Positions 17,399 through 26,398 of a stretch of DNA of 64,000 bases are shown here, one piece after another. The notes below the pieces were generated by a model. That model had not been told where the DNA came from. It ran no database searches and saw nothing but the letters and a program-made list of their open reading frames with translations. A program made the position numbers and the translations under genes. The stretch is from assembly GCA_021741585.1 (NCBI GenBank), contig JAIOXN010000001.1, forward strand, positions 735,059 to 799,058. Direction: 5' to 3'. Within the stretch, counting starts at the first letter, position 1; every line of letters begins with the position of its first letter. Source of the stretch: Aquiluna sp. Its GTDB lineage: Bacteria > Actinomycetota > Actinomycetes > Actinomycetales > Microbacteriaceae.

Positions 17399-18385
17399 AT
17401 GCGCTCACCGCTGAGTTATTTCCAAGGCATCGCCCATCCGGAAGCTTTTCACGGCCAAGGCAAGACCAAAAACTTCTTTGAGGGTTGGTACATCAAGCTG
17501 GTTTCCAAAGATCAAAACCAGCGCTGGGCAGTGATCCCAGGAATTTTCCGAGGCCTCAAGGACAGCGAATTAGATGAGGCATTCATCCAGGTTTTGGATG
17601 GCAAAACCGGCCGCAGTTGGTATCACAAATTCCCCATCAAAGAATTCAAAGCATCAAGCGACAGCTTTGATGTGCGGATAGGCAAGAACCACTTTTCCAA
17701 AAATGAAATAGTGCTAGATCTGCCACAGCTCAAAGGCAAGGTAAGAATCACCTCGGAGTTAGATCCATGGCCAGTTAGTTTTGCTGGCCCTGGAATCATG
17801 GGTTGGTATGGGCTTGTGCCATTCATGGAGTGCTTCCACGGCATTGTTTCCTTTGGGCACGGCCTTGATGGAACCCTGAGCGTTGAAGGCAAAAAGGCAA
17901 GCTTCAAATCTGGTCGCGGATATATCGAAAAAGACTGGGGACGCAACTTCCCCGCAGGTTATATCTGGCTGCACTCAAATCATTTCGAATTAGATCCGGA
18001 GCTTTCATTAGTGGCGTCAGCGGCAATCATCCCCTGGCTGGGAAAGCCCTTCCGAGGCTTCATAATGGGCCTTAGGCACTCGGGAAAACTATTCAGCTGG
18101 ACAACCTATAACGGCTCAAAAGAGCAGGAACTCGAAATAACAGATTCCGAGATTAAGTGGCGCGTTTCGGGAAAAAGCGGAACACTAGAGATTTGTGCTC
18201 AGAGGGTGCGCGGAGGATTACTCCATGCACCACTTAGAGGGCAAATGCACCAAAGAGTAGAGGAAACTCTCGATGCCAAGATCGAGATCACTCACACGCT
18301 CGATGGCAAGATTCTTCGTCAGGGAACCGCAACTTGCGGAGCGATGGAAGTCTTTGGGGATATCGAGAAATTGCTAAAGATCTAG
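17399..18385 (+). CDS. Tocopherol-cyclase-family protein
   Basis: A 328-residue protein with the tocopherol cyclase family layout (PF14249-like): FFEGWYIKLVS and WAVIPGIFRG at the N-terminus, MGWYGLVPFMECFHGIVS in the middle, and GRGYIEKDWGRNFPAGYIW with HSNHFEL after it. The plant and cyanobacterial enzymes close the chromanol ring of vitamin E. Many non-photosynthetic bacteria carry relatives of unknown activity, so a lipid-like or isoprenoid-like substrate is only suggested. It is followed after 7 bases by an SDR dehydrogenase on the same strand, so a two-gene operon is likely. Confidence 0.82.
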   Translation: MRSPLSYFQGIAHPEAFHGQGKTKNFFEGWYIKLVSKDQNQRWAVIPGIFRGLKDSELDEAFIQVLDGKTGRSWYHKFPIKEFKASSDSFDVRIGKNHFSKNEIVLDLPQLKGKVRITSELDPWPVSFAGPGIMGWYGLVPFMECFHGIVSFGHGLDGTLSVEGKKASFKSGRGYIEKDWGRNFPAGYIWLHSNHFELDPELSLVASAAIIPWLGKPFRGFIMGLRHSGKLFSWTTYNGSKEQELEITDSEIKWRVSGKSGTLEICAQRVRGGLLHAPLRGQMHQRVEETLDAKIEITHTLDGKILRQGTATCGAMEVFGDIEKLLKI

Positions 18386-18392
18386 GAGCAGC

Positions 18393-19253
18393 TTGAGTCT
18401 CAATCAAAAAACCGCGCTAATCACTGGCGCGAGCTCTGGCCTCGGCTTGGCTTCGGCAAGAGCACTCGCCGCTAAAGGCACAAACCTGATCATGGTTGCC
18501 CGGGGCGAGGAAAGACTAGAAAAAGCCGCCAAGGATATTGCGCAGAAATACCCCAGCATTACAGTCGATGCCAAAGTCCTAGACATCTCAAACCTGGACA
18601 CCCTCAGGCAGTTCACCGATTCGATCACCCAGCCCATTGATGTTCTGATGAATAACGCAGGACTCATGGGTCCTGACTTCTCGCTTTCAATTGAAGGCAT
18701 CGAGTCTCAGATGGCGACCAACCACATTGGTCATTTTTTGTTGACCGCACTGCTTTGGCCAAACCTCAACCGTGCTAGCGACGCCAGAGTGATCAGCCTG
18801 AGTTCGGTGGTGCATCGCAAAGGCAAGCTCAAGACTGCAGGCATCGATGAGATTCGTGGCTCAGACCCAAAGAAATATGATCGCTGGCAGCGCTATGCCG
18901 ATTCAAAGTTGGCCTGCCTATTTTTCGCAAGAGAACTAGATATCCGAGCAAGACTCTCGGGCTCCAAGGTTAAATCAATCGCTGCCCACCCAGGTTGGGC
19001 ACTCACAAATCTGCAGCAGGGCAACCCGACACCTTTTGACAGACTTGCTCAACCTTCCGAGGTGGGAGCCAGAGCCCAGATTCGAGCGGCAATCGAAGAT
19101 GGCTTTAGCGGAGGCGAGTTCATTGGGCCAAAATTCGAACTTTGGGGCGAACCAAAGAACATAAAGGGAAGCGTTAGATCTAGAAATCTTGAAATCTCCC
19201 GCGCACTTTGGGCAACTAGCGAAGACCTAACCGGGATCAAGTTCCTTGCCTAG
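18393..19253 (+). CDS. Short-chain dehydrogenase/reductase
   Basis: A 286-residue NAD(P)-dependent oxidoreductase of the classical to extended SDR type: cofactor loop TGASSGLG (10-17), NNAGLMG, SLSSVVH and the catalytic Tyr/Lys in RYADSKLA. The sequence is closest in character to retinol-dehydrogenase/WW-oxidoreductase-like SDRs that act on hydrophobic alcohols. Start is TTG. The tight spacing after the tocopherol-cyclase-like gene suggests the two act on the same lipophilic compound; this is inference. Confidence 0.85.
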   Translation: MSLNQKTALITGASSGLGLASARALAAKGTNLIMVARGEERLEKAAKDIAQKYPSITVDAKVLDISNLDTLRQFTDSITQPIDVLMNNAGLMGPDFSLSIEGIESQMATNHIGHFLLTALLWPNLNRASDARVISLSSVVHRKGKLKTAGIDEIRGSDPKKYDRWQRYADSKLACLFFARELDIRARLSGSKVKSIAAHPGWALTNLQQGNPTPFDRLAQPSEVGARAQIRAAIEDGFSGGEFIGPKFELWGEPKNIKGSVRSRNLEISRALWATSEDLTGIKFLA

Positions 19254-19286
19254 AGGTAGGCTTTCATTAGATTGCAAGGAGTAATC

Positions 19287-20252
19287 GTGCAGAAGATTTC
19301 ACCGGAAACCATCGTGGGTTCTCGGATTACAAACCAAAGCCTCAGGCGCTGGTTGCACTCATTGCCGGGTGTCGACAAAGTGGGCCTTGAGCAAAGAGCG
19401 GCCTCCCTGGGGACCAGGTCAATTAAGACCACATCAAAAGCTTGGGCGCTTGACGCCGCAATCAAAATGATGGACCTCACCACCCTTGAAGGAATGGACA
19501 CCCCGGAGCGGGTTAGAAGCCTTTGCCTAAAGGCAATTACGCCGGACCCAACCGATCTGAGCACACCTTCACCTGCTGCAATTTGTGTTTATGGAGATAT
19601 GGTTCCGCATGCTAAAAAAGCTCTTGAAGGCACGAACATTTACGTTGCAGCAGTTGCAACAGCTTTCCCTTCCGGCCGAGCTTCTATGGCGGTAAAGCTT
19701 CTTGACACCAAAGATGCCGTGAAAAACGGTGCCGATGAAATTGACATGGTCATCGACCGAGGTGCCTTCCTCTCCGGAAACTACCTGGAGGTCTTTAAGC
19801 AGATTGTTGCAATCAAAGAAGCCTGTCTAAGAAAAGACGGTTCCTACGCCCACCTCAAAGTGATTTTAGAAACCGGCGAATTGCAGACTTACGACAACAT
19901 CCGCAGAGCTAGCTACCTAGCCATGCTGGCAGGTGGCGATTTCATCAAGACCTCAACTGGCAAGGTTTCCGTGAACGCCACCATCCCGACAACGCTTCTA
20001 ATGCTTCAGGCAGTTAGGGATTGGTTTGACGAGCACGGTGTCATGATCGGCGTGAAGCCAGCCGGTGGCATCCGAACCGCCAAGGACGCCATGAAGTATT
20101 TAGTTGTAGTAAAAGAAATCGCCGGAGAGGCTTGGCTCACCCCAGAGTATTTCCGATTTGGAGCTTCCAGCCTGCTAAACGATGTCTTGATGCAAAAGCA
20201 AAAAATGAAGACCGGAAACTACTCCGGTCCCGATTATGTGACCGTGGACTAG
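19287..20252 (+). CDS. deoC: Deoxyribose-phosphate aldolase
   Basis: Cleaves 2-deoxyribose-5-phosphate to acetaldehyde and glyceraldehyde-3-phosphate. The 321-residue protein has EIDMVIDRGAFLSG, LKVILETGEL (Schiff-base region) and FIKTSTGK, then IGVKPAGGIRT. It is the longer DeoC type with an N-terminal extension. GTG was chosen as start because AAGGAG lies five bases before it; a TTG 15 bases upstream would place that site inside the gene. Two aldehyde dehydrogenase genes follow at 8 bases and by overlap, which would oxidise the acetaldehyde formed. Confidence 0.93.
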   Translation: MQKISPETIVGSRITNQSLRRWLHSLPGVDKVGLEQRAASLGTRSIKTTSKAWALDAAIKMMDLTTLEGMDTPERVRSLCLKAITPDPTDLSTPSPAAICVYGDMVPHAKKALEGTNIYVAAVATAFPSGRASMAVKLLDTKDAVKNGADEIDMVIDRGAFLSGNYLEVFKQIVAIKEACLRKDGSYAHLKVILETGELQTYDNIRRASYLAMLAGGDFIKTSTGKVSVNATIPTTLLMLQAVRDWFDEHGVMIGVKPAGGIRTAKDAMKYLVVVKEIAGEAWLTPEYFRFGASSLLNDVLMQKQKMKTGNYSGPDYVTVD

Positions 20253-20260
20253 AGGTAGAA

Positions 20261-21691
20261 ATGTTCGAATACGCACCCGCCCCAGAATCCAGGGCCATCG
20301 TAAATTTCCAAAAGTCTTATGGCCACTTCATCGGCGGTAAGTTCACTAAGCCTGCCAACACTTTCCAGACCATTTCTCCTGCAACAGAAGAGGTGCTTGC
20401 CGAGATCTCTGAAGGCTCAGCAAAGGATGTTGATCAGGCAGTGAAAGCTGCCCGTTCTGCCTACGAAAAAACCTGGTCGAAGATTTCCGGTTCCGAGCGC
20501 GGCAAGTATCTTTACAGAATCGCCCGAATCATTCAAGAGCGATCAAGAGAGCTTGCAGTTGCCGAAACTCTAAATAACGGCAAGCCGATCAAAGAAACCA
20601 GAGACGTTGACCTTCCCCTGGTTGCATCTTGGTTCTTCTATTACGCCGGCTGGGCCGACAAGCTTGACTACGCCGGTCTTGGACCTAACCCCAAGGCACA
20701 CGGAGTGGCAGCCCAGATCATTCCCTGGAACTTCCCACTAATGATGTTGGCCTGGAAAATTGCTCCGGCGCTTGCCGCCGGAAACACAGTTGTGCTCAAG
20801 CCAGCCGAAACCACATCTCTAACAGCGCTACTTTTTGCCGAGATCTGCCAGCAGGCGGAGTTGCCAGAGGGCGTCGTAAACATTGTCACAGGTCACGGTG
20901 CAACTGGTGCCGCACTTGTTGGCCACCCAGATGTCAATAAGGTTGCCTTCACCGGCTCAACCGATGTTGGAAGGCTAATTGCCAAGCAGGTAGCCGGAAC
21001 CAATAAGAAGGTCACCTTGGAACTTGGCGGCAAGGCCGCCAACATCGTCTTTGACGATGCTCCACTCGACCAGGCCATCGAAGGAATCATCAACGGTATT
21101 TTCTTCAACCAGGGTCATGTTTGCTGCGCGGGATCCCGGCTTTTGGTGCAAGAATCGATTCAAGATGAGCTACTCAAAAAGCTCAAAAAGCGCATGGAAA
21201 CCCTGCGACTCGGGGATCCGCTGGACAAGAACACCGACATCGGTGCCATCAACTCAAAAGCTCAGCTCGACAAGATTTCAAAACTTGTGAAGCAGGGTCA
21301 AAAAGAAGGTGGTGAGGTTTGGGCTCCAAACTGCCCAATTCCAAAGAATGGTTTTTGGTATGCCCCAACGATCATCACTGGGGTTAGCCCAACCAATACG
21401 GTGGCCAGAGAAGAGATTTTTGGCCCAGTACTTTCTGTGATGACCTTTAGAACTCCGGCCGAGGCGGTTGCCAAAGCGAACAACACTCCATTTGGTTTGA
21501 GTGCGGGTATTTGGACTGAGAAGGGTTCGAGAATTCTCAAGCTTGCAGACCAACTAAATGCCGGAGTGATTTGGGCAAACACCTTTAATCAGTTCGATCC
21601 AACCAGCCCATTTGGTGGGTTCAAAGAATCCGGTTATGGCCGAGAGGGTGGCCGCCATGGCCTCCTGGCTTATTTGAAGGCAGGCAACTAA
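20261..21691 (+). CDS. Aldehyde dehydrogenase, full length (deoC-linked)
   Basis: A complete 476-residue aldehyde dehydrogenase: IIPWNFPLMMLAWKIAPAL, FTGSTDVGR, the catalytic Glu in LELGGKAANIV, the nucleophile in GHVCCAGSR (C288/C289), EEIFGPVLSV and SPFGGFKESGYGREGG. A likely role is oxidation of acetaldehyde from the DeoC reaction. The ATG after AGAGGTAGAA was chosen; the longer reading lies in deoC. Its stop shares one base with the start of a shortened aldehyde dehydrogenase paralogue. Confidence 0.9.
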   Translation: MFEYAPAPESRAIVNFQKSYGHFIGGKFTKPANTFQTISPATEEVLAEISEGSAKDVDQAVKAARSAYEKTWSKISGSERGKYLYRIARIIQERSRELAVAETLNNGKPIKETRDVDLPLVASWFFYYAGWADKLDYAGLGPNPKAHGVAAQIIPWNFPLMMLAWKIAPALAAGNTVVLKPAETTSLTALLFAEICQQAELPEGVVNIVTGHGATGAALVGHPDVNKVAFTGSTDVGRLIAKQVAGTNKKVTLELGGKAANIVFDDAPLDQAIEGIINGIFFNQGHVCCAGSRLLVQESIQDELLKKLKKRMETLRLGDPLDKNTDIGAINSKAQLDKISKLVKQGQKEGGEVWAPNCPIPKNGFWYAPTIITGVSPTNTVAREEIFGPVLSVMTFRTPAEAVAKANNTPFGLSAGIWTEKGSRILKLADQLNAGVIWANTFNQFDPTSPFGGFKESGYGREGGRHGLLAYLKAGN

Positions 21692-22542
21692 TGCGTCTGG
21701 ATGTTAGAAAAACCTACAAACTTTTTATCGGCGGCAAGTTCCCAAGAAGTGAATCTGGCCGAACCTACCGAGCACTTGACCACAAGGGCGAGTTCCTAGC
21801 CAACATTGCTCAAGGCTCGAGAAAAGATGCAAGAGACGCTGTAGTTGCAGCCAGATCAGCACAATCGGGCTGGGATTCTGCCACCGCCTATAACCGCGGC
21901 CAGGTGCTCTACAGAATTGCCGAGATGCTTGAGGGTCGCCGTGACCAGTTCGTCTCAGAGCTTCAGGCACTAACCGGCATCAGCGAGAAAAAGGCGAACC
22001 TAGAAGTTGATGCAGCTATTGACTCTTGGGTTTGGCATGCCGGCTGGTCGGACAAGATTGACTCGGTTGCCGGAAACATGAACCCAGTTGCCGGCCCATT
22101 TTTCAACATCTCCACCAACCAACCAACTGGTGTCGTTGCAGTTATTGCTCCACAGGATTCTGGTTTGGTTGGACTGGTCAATTCGATTGCGCCAGCGATA
22201 GTTTCCGGAAACACCGTTGTTGTTATTGCCTCGGAAAAGCTTGCTTTACCCGCGATTACTTTCACAGAAGTGCTGGCAACCAGTGACTTGCCAGGTGGAG
22301 TGGTGAATGTTCTAACCGGCTCTGAAAAGGAAATCGCACCTTGGTTGGCATCCCACCAAGACGTAAACGCAATTGACACCGAAGGTTCACAGAATGCTGT
22401 CGAACTAGAGCTCAAGGCTGCGGAGAACTTAAAGCGAGTTATTAGACCGGGAAGCTATTCCAGAAATGGATCCCAGGGAAGCTTGCAGCACATCTTGGAT
22501 TTGATGGAAGTCAAGACCGTTTGGCACCCAAAGGGTCACTGA
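21691..22542 (+). CDS. Shortened aldehyde dehydrogenase-like protein lacking catalytic residues
   Basis: A 283-residue protein that follows the aldehyde dehydrogenase fold through the cofactor-binding half (KLFIGGKFPRSESG, GVVAVIAPQDSGLVG, NTVVVIASEKLALPA, LPGGVVNVLTG) and then stops. It has neither the LGG-type catalytic Glu nor any nucleophile Cys, and lacks the C-terminal catalytic and oligomerisation regions. The frame is intact, coupled by TAATG to the active paralogue, so it is more likely a retained non-catalytic partner than a decayed gene. It ends by overlapping psuK by 7 bases. Confidence 0.82.
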   Translation: MRLDVRKTYKLFIGGKFPRSESGRTYRALDHKGEFLANIAQGSRKDARDAVVAARSAQSGWDSATAYNRGQVLYRIAEMLEGRRDQFVSELQALTGISEKKANLEVDAAIDSWVWHAGWSDKIDSVAGNMNPVAGPFFNISTNQPTGVVAVIAPQDSGLVGLVNSIAPAIVSGNTVVVIASEKLALPAITFTEVLATSDLPGGVVNVLTGSEKEIAPWLASHQDVNAIDTEGSQNAVELELKAAENLKRVIRPGSYSRNGSQGSLQHILDLMEVKTVWHPKGH

Positions 22543-23405
22543 GAAACTGGTCTGCCTCCGGGCAGGGTCACCGCGATAGCACCTTGTTTCACAGCGGATT
22601 TGGCAGATTCCTCAAGGCTTTTGCCGAGTAGTAATTCTTTTAGAAAGCTTGCCGCGAAAGCGTCTCCAGCGCCGGTCGGATCAATGCTGTCGGCCAGTGG
22701 AGCATCGACACGAATGTTGAGGTCATCACCTGCAATTTGAGCGCCGTGCTCTCCGAGGGTAAGCCCGACTACTTTGAATCTTTGACTAAGAATCCCTGCG
22801 ATATCCTCGGGCTTTTCCTCACCGGTGAGGACACGACCCTCCTCCCAGGAAGGTAGGAAAACGTCGACTCCAGCGAAAGCCTCCAAAAATGCCAGTGGCC
22901 CAAAATCCTTGATAAACCCCGCACTGCCGGGATCACAAACCACCAGACTATTCGACGCTTTTGCCCTTGCAATTAATTTTTGAACCTGACCCGGATCTGC
23001 ATTGAGCAGGCTGTAACCGGAGATATACAGGGCACTGCCAAAAAGTGAATCCGGGATGCTTTCAAAATCTAGATTCTGATTAGCGCCACGATCTGTTAGA
23101 AAGCTGCGCTGATTCCCCTCAACCAAAACCACAATCTTTCCGGTTGGAAGAATCTCGTCCGTCTGCAAATGTGCTGTTATTCCATAGCTTGCTAAATCTG
23201 CGCTGTGCTTGTGAATATCCGCTGCCCCAACTCGACCCACAAAATCTACCGGGACCTTGGCTGCAGAGAGCCAGCATGCGAAATTTGCCCCAGATCCTCC
23301 TGGTGAAATGTGAATCTCGGATTGGGTATCAGTGTCGAATCTAATTTGAGTTTTTGGGGTCACCAAGATGTCTTCAATGACATCGCCAACCACCAAAACC
23401 CTCAT
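22536..23405 (-). CDS. psuK: PfkB-family kinase, probable pseudouridine kinase
   Basis: A 289-residue ribokinase-fold sugar kinase: VVGDVIEDILV and SPGGSGANFACWLSAA at the start, and the catalytic-base motif DPTGAGDAFAASF near the end (Asp of GAGD). Directly after psuG with a 2-base gap, it most likely phosphorylates pseudouridine to pseudouridine-5'-phosphate, which PsuG then splits. Without that context a general carbohydrate kinase would be the call. It is the last gene of the lipoprotein-kinase-regulator-psuG-psuK run. Confidence 0.8.
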   Translation of the reverse strand: MRVLVVGDVIEDILVTPKTQIRFDTDTQSEIHISPGGSGANFACWLSAAKVPVDFVGRVGAADIHKHSADLASYGITAHLQTDEILPTGKIVVLVEGNQRSFLTDRGANQNLDFESIPDSLFGSALYISGYSLLNADPGQVQKLIARAKASNSLVVCDPGSAGFIKDFGPLAFLEAFAGVDVFLPSWEEGRVLTGEEKPEDIAGILSQRFKVVGLTLGEHGAQIAGDDLNIRVDAPLADSIDPTGAGDAFAASFLKELLLGKSLEESAKSAVKQGAIAVTLPGGRPVSQ

Positions 23406-23407
23406 GC

Positions 23408-24328
23408 TTAGTCCTCCGAGATTGCCGACCAGGCAATCGCGATATCAGCAGCCAGAGAGACGTTGTTCTTGGCCAGATTCAGATTCACCTCGAGCGACTT
23501 TCCGCCAGATGCCTCAACGATGTATTGCAAGAGGAATGGTGTGACCGCCTTGCCTCGAACCCCGGCGGCATCTGCTGCGGCAAAAGCCTTAGCAACAATC
23601 AGATCGTGCTCAATCCTTTCCCACCCAAGATGCTCTGGTACTGGGTTAGCGACCACAATCCCGCCACCCTCGCCAATCAGATCCTGAGCAAACATCACCG
23701 CTGCAATCTCAGTCGCGGAGTCGACACTCCAGTCGATTGTGAATTCTGATTCACGAAGCCAGAACGCCGGGAATGTTTTGGTTTGGAACCCAAGGACCGG
23801 GACGCTTAGTGACTCGAGTCGCTCCAGGGTTGCTGAGATATCCAAAACGCTCTTTACTCCGGCACTAACAACTGTGATCGGGGTGTTGGCCAAGACACTT
23901 AGGTCCGCCGATTCATCAAAGGTTTCATTTGCACCTCGGTGAACACCGCCCAGTCCTCCGGTTGCAAAAACCCTGATTCCGGCAAGAGCTGCGAGGTGAG
24001 CAGTGGCAGCAACCGTGGTTGCTCCTGAAAGTTCCTTGGCCGCAAGAATCGGAAGGTCTCGCACCGAAGCCTTCGCAATATCCTGGTTTGCAATTAGGTC
24101 TAATCCTTTTGCATCAAGCCCGATGTTGGCCACACCATCAATAACCGCAATGGTTGCAGGCACGACGCCCTTATCGCGCAGAATTTGCTCAAATTCCAGG
24201 GCAGCTTGGGCGTTTTTTGGCCTTGGGAGACCGTGGGAAATGATGGTGGATTCAAGTGCAACCACAGGCTTTCCCTGATTGATTGCTTTTTGAACCTCAG
24301 GTTGGATTTTTAGTAATTCGCTCTTCAC
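23408..24328 (-). CDS. psuG: Pseudouridine-5'-phosphate glycosidase
   Basis: Splits (reversibly) pseudouridine-5'-phosphate into uracil and ribose-5-phosphate. The protein has the family blocks VALESTIISHGLPRPKN, IAVIDGVANIGL, TTVAATAHLAALAGIRVFATGG and GGVHRGANETFDESADL, then STPI-like ANTPITVVSAGVKSVLD and GGGIVVANPVP. The GTG start gives 306 residues, the usual family length, and begins 11 bases after the response-regulator stop; an upstream ATG would lie inside the regulator gene. Being placed in a two-component operon is unusual. Confidence 0.93.
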   Translation of the reverse strand: MKSELLKIQPEVQKAINQGKPVVALESTIISHGLPRPKNAQAALEFEQILRDKGVVPATIAVIDGVANIGLDAKGLDLIANQDIAKASVRDLPILAAKELSGATTVAATAHLAALAGIRVFATGGLGGVHRGANETFDESADLSVLANTPITVVSAGVKSVLDISATLERLESLSVPVLGFQTKTFPAFWLRESEFTIDWSVDSATEIAAVMFAQDLIGEGGGIVVANPVPEHLGWERIEHDLIVAKAFAAADAAGVRGKAVTPFLLQYIVEASGGKSLEVNLNLAKNNVSLAADIAIAWSAISED

Positions 24329-24338
24329 GCCACTAAGG

Positions 24339-24998
24339 CTAGTCCAGTCGATAGCCCATTCCGCGCACGGTGCTGATTGAATCATTGCCGAGTTTTTGCC
24401 TTAGATAGCGAATATAAACATCCACCACATTTGAACCTGGATCATGATCAAATCCCCAAACCCTTGAGAGGATCTGCTCTCTTGCAAGCACCTGTCCAGG
24501 ATGTCTCAGGAAGAACTCCAGCATGGTGAATTCTCGGGCGGTTAGGTCGTGGCTTTTGCCGTCCACATGCACCCTTCTGGTGCGCAGGTCTAGCTCGATG
24601 TTCCCGTGGGTCAAGCTTGTCTCTTGGTTGGAGTCGGTTGGAATCTTGATGCGGCGACGAACTCTCGCCAGCAACTCCTCAAAGGAGAAGGGCTTTGACA
24701 TGTAGTCATCAGCACCGCCCTCAAAGCTTGCAACCGTGTTGTCGACACTGTCCTTGGCCGTCAAAACAATCACCGGAACATCGTTGCCGGAACCGCGCAG
24801 CTGTTCTAGTACCTCAAAGCCATCGATTCCAGGAAGCCCAATATCCAAAATCACCAGGTCGAATTGTGCTGCCTGCAAAAGCCGCAGTGCCTCTTCACCG
24901 GACTCAACGTGGGTGAGGCTATAGCCATGGGCTTGGAGCCCTTTGACAATAAATGATGCAATACGCACAGCATCTTCAACTACCAAAATATTTGTCAA
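24339..24998 (-). CDS. OmpR-family response regulator
   Basis: A 219-residue two-domain regulator. The receiver domain has VVEDA, the phospho-acceptor D52 (LVILDIGLPG), Thr/Ala in VLTAKDS and Lys in MSKPFSF; the C-terminal winged helix has LTAREFTMLEFFLRHPG and SNVVDVYIRYLRQKLG, then VRGMGYRLD. It acts as a DNA-binding transcription factor paired with the overlapping sensor kinase gene (4-base overlap). A likely target is the repeated 18-base element in the promoters of its own operon and of the nearby flavin-redox operons. Confidence 0.93.
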   Translation of the reverse strand: MTNILVVEDAVRIASFIVKGLQAHGYSLTHVESGEEALRLLQAAQFDLVILDIGLPGIDGFEVLEQLRGSGNDVPVIVLTAKDSVDNTVASFEGGADDYMSKPFSFEELLARVRRRIKIPTDSNQETSLTHGNIELDLRTRRVHVDGKSHDLTAREFTMLEFFLRHPGQVLAREQILSRVWGFDHDPGSNVVDVYIRYLRQKLGNDSISTVRGMGYRLD

Positions 24999-26398
24999 TT
25001 TGACCTCGGCAACTGCAGCGTGAATTTTGCGCCACCCAAATCGGAATCAGAGATCAACAGTTCTCCGCCGTGGCCCTTTGCAATTGCACTCACAACTGCC
25101 AACCCTAGCCCAGCTCCTCCGCTGTCGCTCTTTGGATTTGACCCCCGAACAAAACGTTCTTTGATTGTTTCTCTTTGGTCTTTTGGCACGCCAGGACCTG
25201 AATCGGAGACCGATATCGCCACATTATTGACGCTGGTCAGAATCTCAACTCGAATTAGGTCGCCCTCGTTTGTGAATCGGCAGGCATTTTCTGCAAGCTG
25301 CAAAACTGCTTGGGTAACGCGCTCACGATCAAGATTCCAACTTTGTTTTGGAATATCACTCAGCTCCCAATTCCTATCTCCGAGCTGGCTGGCCTTCACA
25401 AGTAGCTCATCGCCCAAATCAGAAAGCTTGACAGGTTTAGTTTGAATAAAGTCTGGCTGGGTAACTTTGGTGAGGGTCTGAAGATCTTTCACCAAACGAG
25501 ACATTCTGGAGAGCTCATCCTTCACAATCTCCATTGAGGATTCTCGTTGAGTGGGGTCTGATTCAATCAATTCAAGGTGCCCAGAGATTACGGTAAGCGG
25601 GGTCCTGAGTTCGTGCCCGGCATCATCGACAAACTGCTTATTCGAAGCGACCGTCTCTTCGATTCGCCCCAGCATCAGATTGAACTCGTCAACCAGTTTG
25701 TTCAGCTCACTGCCGGCCTTGCTCTTTGAGATTCTTCTGGTGAGGTCATGAGCTCCTATCTCATGAGCGGTTGTCGTGATCTCATTGATAGGTCGTAGCG
25801 CTCTTCCTGCAACCAACCAACCCACCGCAGTTGCCGCAATCAGCGACAAGAAGACAATCAGTGCAAATCGATACAGCAAATCGGTGATTTCTTGGGATTG
25901 CCGATCGCTAAAAATGACCCCGACCAATGCCCCAGAATCACTCTCTCCGATGACCGGAACCACGATGAACCTGGCGTTCCCCACATCAGTTGAGAAGTTC
26001 CCAAATCCAGCTTTTGTCATTGAATTGGCTATCTCAAGAAACATCGGGTCTTGATCCAAGCGAACCGGTGGCGTGTCAGTGGTTCTTGCCAGAACCTGGC
26101 CATTGACAATCACGAACATGGTTTCATTCGGATCGGTTACCGTGCGCTGGATATAAAGTTCAAGGACCCCTCTGGCCGTTTCAAAAGGTGCATCGGTTTT
26201 TGGATCAATGGCCTTATTGGCCAAGACCTGCAACTCGGTTGCTTCGCGCTGCAAATGCCCATCGATACTTTGTTGTTGCTGCTGGGTGAGCATGAACCAC
26301 GCGGTAAAGAGCGTGAGAACAAGGACCAGCAACACTGGCACAAGCACCCATGCCAAAAGCCTCACCCTGGTTGAGCGCAGCAGGGCCAGCCGCATCAT
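24995..26398 (-). CDS. Membrane sensor histidine kinase
   Basis: A 467-residue classical sensor. Two membrane helices (about 14-35 and 177-200) enclose an extracytoplasmic sensing domain of about 140 residues; then a HAMP segment (RALRPINEITTTAHEIG), the phospho-acceptor His262 in DDAGHELRTPLT, and ATPase boxes NACRFTNEG, SDSGPGVP and GAGLGLAVV. It overlaps the lipoprotein gene before it and the regulator gene after it by 4 bases each, so all three are made together. The signal is unknown; the co-translated lipoprotein may be an accessory sensor. Confidence 0.93.
   Translation of the reverse strand: MMRLALLRSTRVRLLAWVLVPVLLVLVLTLFTAWFMLTQQQQQSIDGHLQREATELQVLANKAIDPKTDAPFETARGVLELYIQRTVTDPNETMFVIVNGQVLARTTDTPPVRLDQDPMFLEIANSMTKAGFGNFSTDVGNARFIVVPVIGESDSGALVGVIFSDRQSQEITDLLYRFALIVFLSLIAATAVGWLVAGRALRPINEITTTAHEIGAHDLTRRISKSKAGSELNKLVDEFNLMLGRIEETVASNKQFVDDAGHELRTPLTVISGHLELIESDPTQRESSMEIVKDELSRMSRLVKDLQTLTKVTQPDFIQTKPVKLSDLGDELLVKASQLGDRNWELSDIPKQSWNLDRERVTQAVLQLAENACRFTNEGDLIRVEILTSVNNVAISVSDSGPGVPKDQRETIKERFVRGSNPKSDSGGAGLGLAVVSAIAKGHGGELLISDSDLGGAKFTLQLPRSN

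Noticed and set aside
21691-22542. Short aldehyde dehydrogenase as a pseudogene
   Set aside because: The frame is intact, translationally coupled and ends normally, with no frameshifted remnant of a catalytic half downstream.
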